The position numbers and the translations under genes are program-made. Of a stretch of 10,841 nt of DNA, positions 1 through 7,469 are shown one piece after another. The notes under the pieces were generated by a model that did not search any database, was not told where the DNA came from, and saw nothing but the letters and a program-made list of their open reading frames with translations. How positions within the stretch are numbered: position 1 is the first letter of the stretch; each line of letters starts with the position of its first letter. The stretch lies in contig JBGAWJ010000049.1 in assembly GCA_044227605.1 (NCBI GenBank), positions 1 through 10,841 on the forward strand. Reading direction: 5' to 3'. This DNA is from JAEUKQ01 sp044227605 (GTDB lineage Bacteria > Pseudomonadota > Alphaproteobacteria > JAEUKQ01).

Positions 1-2
1 GT

Positions 3-443
3 CTTATTGGGCTCGAGTCAACAATTATCGATCTGAGCATGTCCCAGCCAACTATTTTACGTCAAGGTGGGATTACGCAGGAACAGCTTGAAGCTGTCAT
101 CCCCCTATCATCACTGAATTCTTCGTTAATAAAAGCACCAGGCATGATGAAAAGCCATTATGCCCCTACCCTACCCGTACGATTGGATGTCACCCATATT
201 AATGCCGGTGAAGGGTTATTGGCTTTCGGCCCAGTCCCCCCAAAACTGAAACAAGCAAAACTGATTTATAATCTTAGTGAGGCGGGCAATTTAACCGAGG
301 CTGCGGCCAATTTTTTCAAAGGGCTGCGTCTATTAGATCAACCCGATCAATTGCAACAAATTGCCGTTATGTCTATCCCGCATTGCGGATTGGGGCGTGC
401 CATCAACGACCGTCTTCAACGGGCTGCAGCCGAAAGGAATTAA
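3..443 (+). CDS. tsaC: L-threonylcarbamoyladenylate synthase, Sua5/TsaC family (3' part, truncated by window edge)
   Basis: This is the C-terminal part of a Sua5-type enzyme, which makes threonylcarbamoyl-AMP from threonine, bicarbonate and ATP for the t6A37 modification of ANN-decoding tRNAs in the cytoplasm. The reading frame is open to the left edge, so the first in-frame ATG (39) is not the true start. Codons before it read LIGLESTIIDLS, the conserved strand at the end of the YrdC fold. This is followed by TILRQGGIT and then by APGMMKSHYAP, the linker motif that marks the extra C-terminal Sua5 domain and separates it from the short TsaC/YrdC form. The last 100 or so residues are that less conserved domain. 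The stop is TAA at 441-443, and cobK begins 9 bases later, so the two are probably cotranscribed although their functions are unrelated. The family assignment is secure; the N-terminal catalytic half is outside the window. Confidence 0.9.
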   Translation, partial: LIGLESTIIDLSMSQPTILRQGGITQEQLEAVIPLSSLNSSLIKAPGMMKSHYAPTLPVRLDVTHINAGEGLLAFGPVPPKLKQAKLIYNLSEAGNLTEAAANFFKGLRLLDQPDQLQQIAVMSIPHCGLGRAINDRLQRAAAERN

Positions 444-452
444 AGGAATTAG

Positions 453-1253
453 ATGGTTGCAGGAAATGTAAAGATAACAAATCTTTTACTTTTGGGGGGG
501 ACTGCGGAAGCCTTACATCTCTCGGCTGAATTAGCAAATTTTCCTAACTTGAAAATCATTAATTCTTTGGCAGGGCGCACCCACTCCCCAAAACTACCCG
601 CGGGTGAATACCGGATTGGCGGATTTGGCGGTATAAAAGGTTTGCAAGAATATTTAACGAAAGAAACCATTCATTTAGTTATTGATGCAACCCATCCCTT
701 TGCTGAGCAAATGCAAAGGAATATCCAAATAGCAACTTCTTTATCCCATATTCCTTTACTGCGGTTTGGTCGAAACCATTGGGTAGGCACGCCCCAAGAT
801 CACTGGCTACCGGCAGAGAACTTTATTCAGGCTGCTTCCATTTTAGAAAAATTGCCACACAAACGGGTGTTCCTGACCATTGGTTCACAGAACCTATCGT
901 ATTTCCGCCAGTTTTCAGATATTTTTTTCCTGGTTCGTGTCATTGGACCACTTTCCCAAGCTGTCCCTTTAAACAATTACCAATTAATTTACGGTCGTGG
1001 CCCGTTTACCAAACAGTCAGAGAAAGATTTGTTGGTATTGCATCAAATTGACCTGCTGATTAGTAAAAATAGCGGCGGCGCTCATACATATGCCAAGATC
1101 ATGGCAGCCCAGGAATTACATATTCCCGTTTTGATAATTTCACCGCCAATCATCGCCTCAGCAAATATGTATCAAACCGTTACGCAAACTCATGATGCAG
1201 TTGCATGGATTCAAAACCAACTAACCAAAAAATTTATATTCTTAGAATTCTAA
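453..1253 (+). CDS. cobK: Precorrin-6A (cobalt-precorrin-6A) reductase CobK/CbiJ
   Basis: This enzyme reduces the macrocycle of (cobalt-)precorrin-6A to 6B with NADPH, late in corrin-ring synthesis. The 266-residue protein has the usual family length. Visible motifs are the nucleotide-binding LLGGTAEA (about 13-20), SLAGRT (38-43), RIGGFGG (54-60), DATHPFA (78-84), GRGPF (181-185) and SKNSGG (204-209), in the order expected for CobK/CbiJ. The ATG at 453 is preceded by AAAGGA (442-447), which overlaps the tsaC stop codon and lies 5 bases upstream, a good ribosome site. It is the only ring-building gene here outside the main minus-strand operon. It sits behind tsaC on the opposite strand and converges on the ABC exporter gene with 9 bases between stop codons. 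It must therefore be expressed from the tsaC promoter or one inside tsaC. Confidence 0.95.
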   Translation: MVAGNVKITNLLLLGGTAEALHLSAELANFPNLKIINSLAGRTHSPKLPAGEYRIGGFGGIKGLQEYLTKETIHLVIDATHPFAEQMQRNIQIATSLSHIPLLRFGRNHWVGTPQDHWLPAENFIQAASILEKLPHKRVFLTIGSQNLSYFRQFSDIFFLVRVIGPLSQAVPLNNYQLIYGRGPFTKQSEKDLLVLHQIDLLISKNSGGAHTYAKIMAAQELHIPVLIISPPIIASANMYQTVTQTHDAVAWIQNQLTKKFIFLEF

Positions 1254-1264
1254 TTAAGATTTTT
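1241..1264. terminator. Possible weak bidirectional terminator between cobK and the ABC exporter gene
   Basis: The two converging genes end within 10 bases of each other. Around the cobK stop there is a 12-bp perfect palindrome, TTAGAATTCTAA (1242-1253). An imperfect hairpin can also form between CTTA (1241-1244) and TAAG (1255-1258), extended by ATT/AAT. A T-run follows on the + strand (1260-1264), and on the minus strand a T-run lies beyond the hairpin (the A-run at about 1227-1232). The stem is AT-rich and would be weak, so terminator function is a guess from position and shape. Confidence 0.25.
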
Positions 1265-2948
1265 AAGTTTCAATAACTTTGCCTTTATCTACAGTAATAT
1301 AGCGATTAATCCAACTTATCGGGGTTTTCTTGTGGGTTACCAAAATGATTGTCAGGTCACTCGGGTAATTTTGCAAAGTTTGTAAAATGGCCTCTTCCGT
1401 TGCCGAATCAAGATTTGAGGTCGATTCATCCAGGATCAGGATTTGAGGTTGCCGATAAAAAGCCCTGGCCAATCCTATTCTTTGCCGCTCGCCCCCAGAC
1501 AAAGCGATACCACCATCGCCTAACATCACTGTATCAAGATCAGGATATCGTTTTAAAAAATGTTCGAGGGAAGCAAGCTTAAGTGCTTCGGGAATGCTGA
1601 TTATAGGCTTCTCAAATTTTAAGGATACATTAAAAGCTAAAGATTGATTAAATAAAGGAACCTGCTGTGGCACAACCGCAATAGCCAGTCCTTGGCTGGT
1701 TTTAAGGGAGGGGTTATAAAGAATTTTGCCTGTATTGGGTTGGATCAGACCGGATAAGAGATGGCATAAACTGGATTTACCAGAACCACTATGCCCATTG
1801 ATACAAATCTTTTCGCCTCGCTTAATAGTTAGGTTAGTATTTTCCAAAACCTGGCGTTCCCCATAGTTCAGCTGAACATTTTCCAATTTTAATAAAATGA
1901 CCGGATCTTCTGCCTTCGAAATTGCTTGGGGAAGTATCCCTTGGGTACCTTCTTTGTTAATTTCAGAATATTTTTGCAGGTTCTGAAACCTGATAACGTT
2001 TTCCACAATTTCCAGATATTGCACATGTAGTTGTTGCAACGGCGCCATGATTTGCATGAAATATAGACTAACGGTTATCAGGATTTGACTGCTGTATGTT
2101 TCTTGACCTAAATACAAATAGGGGGTGAACAAAATCCACAGAAACCCCACCATCAAGATAAAAAATCCCACACTTTTATAGAATAATCTCATCTTAATGT
2201 AATGCCGGACATGGTGATGGAAGCGTTGCATTTGCAGAATGTGGGTACCGGCAATTGCCTGTTCCGCTTGAAACAATTTGACGGTTTCTATATTACTTAA
2301 TCCATCAATGACCTTGGCAGCCCCTTTGGTTTCTGCATCGATAATATGCACTTGGATCGCCTTAAGTTTTTTCCCTCCATAAACAGCAAAGGCGAAAAAT
2401 AATCCAACCATGAGGATAATCCCAATCCCCCCCAATATACCTACAAAATATACTAAAGCGCCGGCTGCTAAAATGAGTTGTAAAATGAAAGGAAAAACAC
2501 CGCCCATTAAACTTTGGAGAATGAAGGAAGCGGAATCAGCGCCTTGTCTTAAGGATTCCCATAGGGCGCCATCTTCGTTTTTTTGATGGAAGGCAAAATT
2601 CTTCTGAAGGATTTTCAGGTAGGAACTGATAATCAATTGGTGGAACATGTCATTATCTAAGCGGCTTAACAGATAAAAGCGTGTTTCGCCGATCAGGTAA
2701 TTAATCATTAAAATGGCCGCGTACCCGCTGATCAGGAGCAGGCCAGCAGTGAGCAGAACATTTTGATTTTCATATTGGGTGACCATATAGCCGAAATATA
2801 CAGGGATTAGCGAAACAACAATTCCCCCTACAATAATGGTGCCGATGATCATCACCATTTTGATCTTTTGCGATGCATTCAGCATCCGCCACAACAGGAT
2901 ATACAAGGAGAAGAAGTTCTTAGAAATTTCGGTGTTTTCTTTTTTCAT
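1263..2948 (-). CDS. ABC exporter, fused membrane and ATPase domains, Atm1/HMT1-like
   Basis: This is a half-size ABC transporter that would act as a homodimer in the inner membrane. The N-terminal half has about six hydrophobic segments (roughly 33-55, 64-86, 150-170, 171-192, 260-282, 288-306). The region with RQGADSASFIL and the coupling-region string NIETVKLFQAE resemble the Atm1/ABCB7/HMT1 exporters (NYETVKYF in that family). The C-terminal ATPase is intact: Walker A GHSGSGKSS (about 386-394), Q-loop PQQ (428-430), signature LSGGERQ (484-490), Walker B ILILDES with catalytic Glu (about 509), D-loop SNLD and H-loop His (about 540). The ATG at 2948 is chosen over an adjacent upstream GTG at 2951; neither has a clear ribosome site. 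The gene follows cobM by about 20 bases and is probably the last gene of the cobalamin operon. The substrate is unknown: a corrinoid, glutathione/thiol conjugate or metal complex are options, none proven. Confidence 0.85.
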   Translation of the reverse strand: MKKENTEISKNFFSLYILLWRMLNASQKIKMVMIIGTIIVGGIVVSLIPVYFGYMVTQYENQNVLLTAGLLLISGYAAILMINYLIGETRFYLLSRLDNDMFHQLIISSYLKILQKNFAFHQKNEDGALWESLRQGADSASFILQSLMGGVFPFILQLILAAGALVYFVGILGGIGIILMVGLFFAFAVYGGKKLKAIQVHIIDAETKGAAKVIDGLSNIETVKLFQAEQAIAGTHILQMQRFHHHVRHYIKMRLFYKSVGFFILMVGFLWILFTPYLYLGQETYSSQILITVSLYFMQIMAPLQQLHVQYLEIVENVIRFQNLQKYSEINKEGTQGILPQAISKAEDPVILLKLENVQLNYGERQVLENTNLTIKRGEKICINGHSGSGKSSLCHLLSGLIQPNTGKILYNPSLKTSQGLAIAVVPQQVPLFNQSLAFNVSLKFEKPIISIPEALKLASLEHFLKRYPDLDTVMLGDGGIALSGGERQRIGLARAFYRQPQILILDESTSNLDSATEEAILQTLQNYPSDLTIILVTHKKTPISWINRYITVDKGKVIET

Positions 2949-2968
2949 CACAACTTTTTTCTAAAAAA

Positions 2969-3739
2969 TTAGTCATTTGATTTAACGACTGGTCGGAAGA
3001 TATGCGTATGCGCCGGATCATATAAATGGCTGTTTTCAATTAATTCCGCAGACAAACACCGTCCTACCATAATCAGGGCAGTGCGGGTAATAGCAAATGG
3101 CTTCAATTGTCCAACAATATCCTTCAAACATCCACGGATAATCACCTGATCCGGCCAACTAACGCGATAACAAACGGCCACAGGACAATCTTCTCCATAA
3201 AAAGGGATTAGTTCGCGCACAATCTGCCGCAACCGCCGGATGGATAGGTAAAACACCATGGTTGCGCGACTGGCAGCCAATGTTTGAATAGTTTCATGCG
3301 GTGGCATTTCGGAAGCATTTCCTTCAACCCGTGTTAAGATAACGGATTGGGAAATTTGTGGTAGTGTCAATTCTGTTTGTAAAACAGCTGCAGCGGCCGA
3401 AAAAGAGGATACCCCCGGCACAATTTCAAAAAGGATTTGCAGTTTTTTTAGCTCCACCATTTGTTCGCCAATGGCCCCGTAAAGGCTTGGATCGCCTGAA
3501 TGCAGCCTTGCCACATCAAAACCGCTATCATGGGCTGTTTTCATATGTCTGATGATTTCGGGCAAGGTTAAGGATGCCGTATCAAACTTCTGGGTTTCAG
3601 GGGGAATATGAACCAATAGTTCAATGGGTATTAACGATCCGGCATATAAAACAAGTTGGCATCTTTTTAGCAGATGATATCCACGCATGGTAATCAAATC
3701 AGCGGCCCCTGGCCCAGCCCCAATAAAATACACCGTCAT
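2969..3739 (-). CDS. cobM: Precorrin-4 (cobalt-precorrin-4) C11-methyltransferase CobM/CbiF
   Basis: This is a SAM-dependent methyltransferase that adds the C11 methyl group to (cobalt-)precorrin-4 after ring contraction. The 256 residues are a typical length. The N-terminus carries GAGPGAADLIT (7-17), and further along are LYAGSLIP (31-38), HSGDPSLYG (80-88), PGVSSFSAAAA (108-118) and TRVEG (136-140), the standard cobalamin class III methyltransferase set; the LYAGSL string and the RLHSGDPSLYG context single out CobM. Its ATG overlaps the stop of the upstream cbiG-cobJ gene as ATGA (3736-3739), and GAGGA stands 6 bases before the start, so this start is secure and translation is coupled. The next gene downstream is the ABC exporter. 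Confidence 0.96.
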   Translation of the reverse strand: MTVYFIGAGPGAADLITMRGYHLLKRCQLVLYAGSLIPIELLVHIPPETQKFDTASLTLPEIIRHMKTAHDSGFDVARLHSGDPSLYGAIGEQMVELKKLQILFEIVPGVSSFSAAAAVLQTELTLPQISQSVILTRVEGNASEMPPHETIQTLAASRATMVFYLSIRRLRQIVRELIPFYGEDCPVAVCYRVSWPDQVIIRGCLKDIVGQLKPFAITRTALIMVGRCLSAELIENSHLYDPAHTHIFRPVVKSND

Positions 3740-5547
3740 TTTTTATCCTCATATCCCCGGGGGGTGTAAATCCATTCCTGCCGATATCCATTTTTTATCC
3801 GTCGAGTGGTGCTAGTGCCGATAATCACCAGGGAATTCATGTCTATATTCGCTGCCGCTAATTCCCCCAAAGTTGTGATTTCTATTTTTTCATCCCTCCT
3901 ACTGATTGATTTAGCAATAACAGCAGGGGTATTACCAGAACGATATTTCAGCAATAATTGTTTTGCTTGTTCAAACTGCCAAACCCGTTTTTTAGAAACA
4001 GGGTTATATAAAGCAATGACAAAATCTGTTTTTGCCACTGCCTCTAAACGCTCTTGGATCAATGCCCAAGGGGTTAATAAATCAGATAAGGAAACCGCGC
4101 AGAAATCATGACCTAAAGGCGCACCGACCTTTGCAGCCGCTGATATCATCGCGGTTACGCCTGGGTACACCCGCAAGTCCAATAATAAAGCCAACGGATT
4201 AATATGTGTTTCAATTAACTGGAAAGCCAAGCTGGCCATACCGTAAATACCAGCATCCCCCGAGCCAATCAGCACCACTTTCTTGCCCCCCAACGCTAAA
4301 TCAATCGCCTGTTTTGCCCGTTCATTTTCCTGCCCAATTTCATATATATGGCAGGTTTTACGGCGAATATGGTTGGGTAACAACTCAATGTACCCGCGGT
4401 AACCGACAATATCATGCGCTTGTTCTAAAGCTGTTAAGGCTGCTATCGTCATCCCATCCAGGTGACCCGGTCCGATCCCCACCATCATTAAACAGCCACG
4501 AGCCTTGCCAATATTTGAAGAGTTCAAAATATCCGGGGCAACAGCAATGGCACAAGTAGCGTTGGCAGAGCGTTGTTTGGGCACAACTAATCTGCCTGCT
4601 GGCCCGACGGCGGCTAAAGCGGCTCCCTCTGCCACCCCCCAACAGCCGATTTCTTGGAATACCTGGGCAGATGGATTGGCTAAACGTTCTGTTTCTTCCA
4701 GCAACCGGCTGGCTGTAAAAAACCTTACCGGGATTTGCAGTTCCTGGGCTAAATCATCAAAAGCTTTTTCAGCCATTTTTCGGTCAACAGAAACAATGCA
4801 GGCCAAAGATTGTTTCGCAATATTATACTGTGCTAGCGTTTTTAATACCAATCCTTGTAATTCGGCTGATGCCGCATTGGCCGAACACCCAATGCCCAAT
4901 ACCATCGTGGCGGGATGGACCAACAATTCTTGTGCCGGGGCATTCGTATACTCGACATTCGTATAATTGGTAACCCGAACAGACAATTCCCCGCTATCAT
5001 GGAATATCTGGCGCTGCCAATTGTCTGGTAATAAAGGAATATCTTGGATTAAACGCAGTTTTTCTCCCCGTATCAATCGGCTGTTGATTTCTTTTAATTT
5101 TTCCGGCTGGCTGGTCTGCCAACCCATTGGCCAATCATCAAAACCAAATCCTAATAACAAATCGCTGGCGGTCGTGATAGATGCTTTAATTCCCAAAATA
5201 TCCGCAATTTCATTCGCCAAAAAATTAGCGCCGTGATGCCCCCCTAATAAAGGCACCACCGCTGACCCATTTTCTGCAACCACCAATACCGGAGGTTCCT
5301 GATGTTTATTGTGTAGTACCGGTGCCAAACAGCGAATCACAATTCCACTGGCGGCCATCGCAATGATGGGCCGATTTTCTAAAAACAATTGTTGCAGCAA
5401 GCTTGGTAAATGATCATATAAATGGTCGATCTCGATACCTTCAAAATTTCTACGCAATCCATAGACGGTACAAGCTTCTGCTATATTCGCTTTAATTCGT
5501 TCAGCTAATGATAGAGAATGCGGGGACAGTAAAATAACCGCTATCAT
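3736..5547 (-). CDS. cbiG-cobJ: Bifunctional CbiG-CobJ: cobalt-precorrin-5A hydrolase / precorrin-3B C17-methyltransferase
   Basis: This is a fusion of two cobalamin enzymes. The first ~345 residues are full-length CbiG, which opens the delta-lactone of cobalt-precorrin-5A and releases acetaldehyde: an N-terminal domain (IAVILLS start, AASGIVIRCLAP), the GGHHGAN motif, and the C-terminal/CobE-like domain (VLGIGCSANA, later WGVAEGAAL). From about residue 350 it is CobJ/CbiH, which methylates C17 and drives ring contraction: VGIGPGHLDGMT, GSGDAGIYGMA, YPGVTAMISAAAKVGAPLGHDFC, then ALYNPVSKKR. The ATG at 5547 is chosen because it forms an ATGA overlap with the cobI stop, like other junctions in this operon, and gives the family-like N-terminus MIAVILLS (603 aa). 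An ATG six codons upstream (5565, 609 aa) is also possible. CbiG residues after GIGC lack the usual arginines, which is a small oddity. CbiG-CobJ fusions are known in alphaproteobacteria. Confidence 0.95.
   Translation of the reverse strand: MIAVILLSPHSLSLAERIKANIAEACTVYGLRRNFEGIEIDHLYDHLPSLLQQLFLENRPIIAMAASGIVIRCLAPVLHNKHQEPPVLVVAENGSAVVPLLGGHHGANFLANEIADILGIKASITTASDLLLGFGFDDWPMGWQTSQPEKLKEINSRLIRGEKLRLIQDIPLLPDNWQRQIFHDSGELSVRVTNYTNVEYTNAPAQELLVHPATMVLGIGCSANAASAELQGLVLKTLAQYNIAKQSLACIVSVDRKMAEKAFDDLAQELQIPVRFFTASRLLEETERLANPSAQVFQEIGCWGVAEGAALAAVGPAGRLVVPKQRSANATCAIAVAPDILNSSNIGKARGCLMMVGIGPGHLDGMTIAALTALEQAHDIVGYRGYIELLPNHIRRKTCHIYEIGQENERAKQAIDLALGGKKVVLIGSGDAGIYGMASLAFQLIETHINPLALLLDLRVYPGVTAMISAAAKVGAPLGHDFCAVSLSDLLTPWALIQERLEAVAKTDFVIALYNPVSKKRVWQFEQAKQLLLKYRSGNTPAVIAKSISRRDEKIEITTLGELAAANIDMNSLVIIGTSTTRRIKNGYRQEWIYTPRGYEDKK
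3746..3750 (-). promoter_or_regulatory. Strong Shine-Dalgarno sequence of cobM
   Basis: On the minus strand the sequence reads GAGGA followed by six bases and the ATG of cobM. It lies within the 3' end of cbiG-cobJ and confirms the ATGA-overlap start. It is the clearest ribosome site in this operon. Confidence 0.75.
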
Positions 5548-6254
5548 GACAATAACCGCCGCCATAACACGAGGGAGAAATAAGAAGGCACCTGATCATC
5601 CACCTGATGCAACAAACGGCTATATTCGTTGGGATGGCCTATATTTTCCATTAATAACGCTTGCTGATACCCCGGGAAGGTAGATAAAACCTTTTTCACT
5701 TTTTGTACATGCCTGCCCACTTTTAAAATAACCGCGGTATGACAGAACTGGAGTTGGCGTGTCATTTCCCCTTCATCAATTGTTGCGGGAATAACTACCA
5801 ACGATTCTTGCCCCGATAACAAGGGGATATGGGCAGCAGCAGCAGCAGCGGTTATCGAGGAAATCCCAGGGATAACCCCAACCCGATATTTATCTGATAG
5901 TTCTGACAAGATATATTGGGATGACCCGTATAATAAAGGATCTCCTTCACATAAAAGAGCAATTTTTTTGCCCTCATCCGCATATTTACCAATCGCTTCC
6001 GCAATTTTTCGGTAATGTTTTTGCCGTTCATCCATAGGTAACTGGAGCGGTAAGGAAAATGGATAATGTAAAGATATGGGATTTAAATAGGATCGCACGG
6101 TTTGACAAGCATAACTTTTCGCTTGTTCATCAACCGGATAAGCCACGACTTGACACTCCCCTATAATTTTTAACCCCTTCAAAGTTAATAATTCGGGATC
6201 CCCTGGCCCAACCCCCACACCCCAAATAAGTATATTACTGTTTATATCGGCCAT
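5544..6254 (-). CDS. cobI: Precorrin-2 (cobalt-factor II) C20-methyltransferase CobI/CbiL
   Basis: This SAM-dependent enzyme adds the C20 methyl group, the first committed methylation of the corrin branch. The 236-residue protein shows GVGVGPGDPELLTLK (12-26), the hallmark N-terminus of CobI/CbiL, then YPVDEQ (39-44), CEGDPLLYGSS (102-112), PGISSITAAAA (129-139) and LKVGRH (177-182). The ATG at 6254 follows the cobL stop by three bases; the start of cbiG-cobJ overlaps its own stop. With CbiX in the same operon the likely substrate is the cobalt-loaded form, but sequence alone does not separate CobI from CbiL activity. A run of GCA/GCT-type codons (about 5832-5849) encodes an alanine stretch inside the conserved third motif and is not unusual for the family. 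Confidence 0.95.
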   Translation of the reverse strand: MADINSNILIWGVGVGPGDPELLTLKGLKIIGECQVVAYPVDEQAKSYACQTVRSYLNPISLHYPFSLPLQLPMDERQKHYRKIAEAIGKYADEGKKIALLCEGDPLLYGSSQYILSELSDKYRVGVIPGISSITAAAAAAHIPLLSGQESLVVIPATIDEGEMTRQLQFCHTAVILKVGRHVQKVKKVLSTFPGYQQALLMENIGHPNEYSRLLHQVDDQVPSYFSLVLWRRLLS

Positions 6255-6257
6255 ACA

Positions 6258-7469
6258 TCATTTCTTTGTGTGCACATATTGAAGAACCGGCAGCGAAGGT
6301 CGCCAACCGCTTAATTGCCCCATTTTTTCCGAACGTTCCAGGTGAATGCGGGTTAAATCACCGCCATATTTCGCCTGCCAAGCAATCAAAATTGCCTCCC
6401 CTTCCAAACTCACTACATTAGCCACCAACCGCCCACCTTTGTGCAAACGCTTCCAGCAATATTCCAATATTTCAGGGTTTTGAATTCCCCCACCAATAAA
6501 TATGGCTTGTGGTATTGGTAAATCTTGCAGGGCTTGCGGGGCTTTTGCGCGGATAATGTGTAAATTTTCAACCCCAAAGAAATTCCGGTTTTGGTCCAAA
6601 CAAACTAATTGCTCGGGATCATCTTCAATGGCAAAAGCCTGCATCAAGCGGCCACATCTTAACCATTCGATAGATATGGACCCTGTTCCCGCCCCCACAT
6701 CCCATAAACAATCACCCTCATAAGGTTGCAAAGCCGAAATAGTCAATAAGCGGGTTTCCCGTTTGGTTATTTTCCCCTGATGCTGGAATAGATGGTCAGG
6801 AATACCAATGATAGGTGGGATAATGGATTGCACGCGCCGATCTTGGCAGTGGATAGCAATCACATGCTGGGGATGAAAAGCGGCTGATAGGAAATCAACG
6901 GCCTTTCCCGATGTCTTTTTTTCAGCAGCCCCATCCATTTGTTCTAAAACCGTCATGTCACTATCAACATAGCCGAGATCAATGAGGGCATGGGCAACCT
7001 GCTTGGGTGTTTCCGCATCATGCCCCAATAATAAGATTTTATGTTTAGGAGCGAAAAGTCCGCGAACCTTATCAATAGGTCGGCCATGCAGGGTATCGCA
7101 AATCACTTCGGTAACCGCCCACCCCAATCTGGCACAAGCTAAGGAAAAGGCAGACACACTAGGAAATATCTTCATCTCTTCAATCAGCACCATGCGTGCA
7201 AAGGTCGCCCCAACGCCAAACCATAAAGGATCCCCAGTTGCTAATACAGCCACCGGCTGGTAACGCAATTGCATAATCTGATCAATAGATTGTGATAAGG
7301 GGCGTTGCCACAGATGTTTAATGGAGGGGGCGGGCGGCACTTGTTCCAACCAGCGCTCAGAACCAAAAACATGCTTTGCCTTAATAATGAGTTGCTTGGC
7401 ATTATCTGGAACCGCTTGCCAACCATTCTCCGTCATACCCACAATTGTTAACCAGGGTTTATGTATCAA
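6258..7469 (-). CDS. cobL: Precorrin-6Y C5,15-methyltransferase (decarboxylating) CobL, a CbiE-CbiT fusion
   Basis: This is a two-domain enzyme that methylates C5 and C15 and decarboxylates the C12 acetate. The N-terminal CbiE domain (about 1-205) has WLTIVGMTENG (6-16), ATGDPLWFGVG (77-87), PSVSAFSLACARLGW (103-117) and LHGRP (127-131). The C-terminal CbiT domain (about 225-400) has GKITKRETRLL (232-242), the SAM-binding DVGAGTGSISIEW (257-269), IEDD (281-284), IGGG (325-328) and RLVANVVSLE (347-356). The length of 403 residues is normal for the fused form. The start is a TTG at 7469 that overlaps the cobH stop as TTGA; no in-frame ATG exists before the first core strand, and a G-rich ribosome site (7479-7484) precedes it. 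It sits between cobH and cobI, and all four junctions nearby are tight. Confidence 0.96.
   Translation of the reverse strand: MIHKPWLTIVGMTENGWQAVPDNAKQLIIKAKHVFGSERWLEQVPPAPSIKHLWQRPLSQSIDQIMQLRYQPVAVLATGDPLWFGVGATFARMVLIEEMKIFPSVSAFSLACARLGWAVTEVICDTLHGRPIDKVRGLFAPKHKILLLGHDAETPKQVAHALIDLGYVDSDMTVLEQMDGAAEKKTSGKAVDFLSAAFHPQHVIAIHCQDRRVQSIIPPIIGIPDHLFQHQGKITKRETRLLTISALQPYEGDCLWDVGAGTGSISIEWLRCGRLMQAFAIEDDPEQLVCLDQNRNFFGVENLHIIRAKAPQALQDLPIPQAIFIGGGIQNPEILEYCWKRLHKGGRLVANVVSLEGEAILIAWQAKYGGDLTRIHLERSEKMGQLSGWRPSLPVLQYVHTKK

Noticed and set aside
449..670. Minus-strand frame opposite the start of cobK, and other short frames inside cobK, cobL, cobH and cbiB.
   Set aside because: Each is fully covered by a well-supported conserved gene in another frame and shows no family features.
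3806..4966. Several + strand open frames opposite cbiG-cobJ (3806-4111, 4206-4559, 4505-4966).
   Set aside because: They lie antisense to a strongly conserved protein, have low-complexity translations with no recognisable motif, and lack ribosome sites; they are shadows of the real frame.
5832..5849. Tandem GCA-type triplets that look like a short repeat.
   Set aside because: On the coding strand they make the alanine run in the conserved third motif of CobI; there is no sign of a variable or functional repeat.
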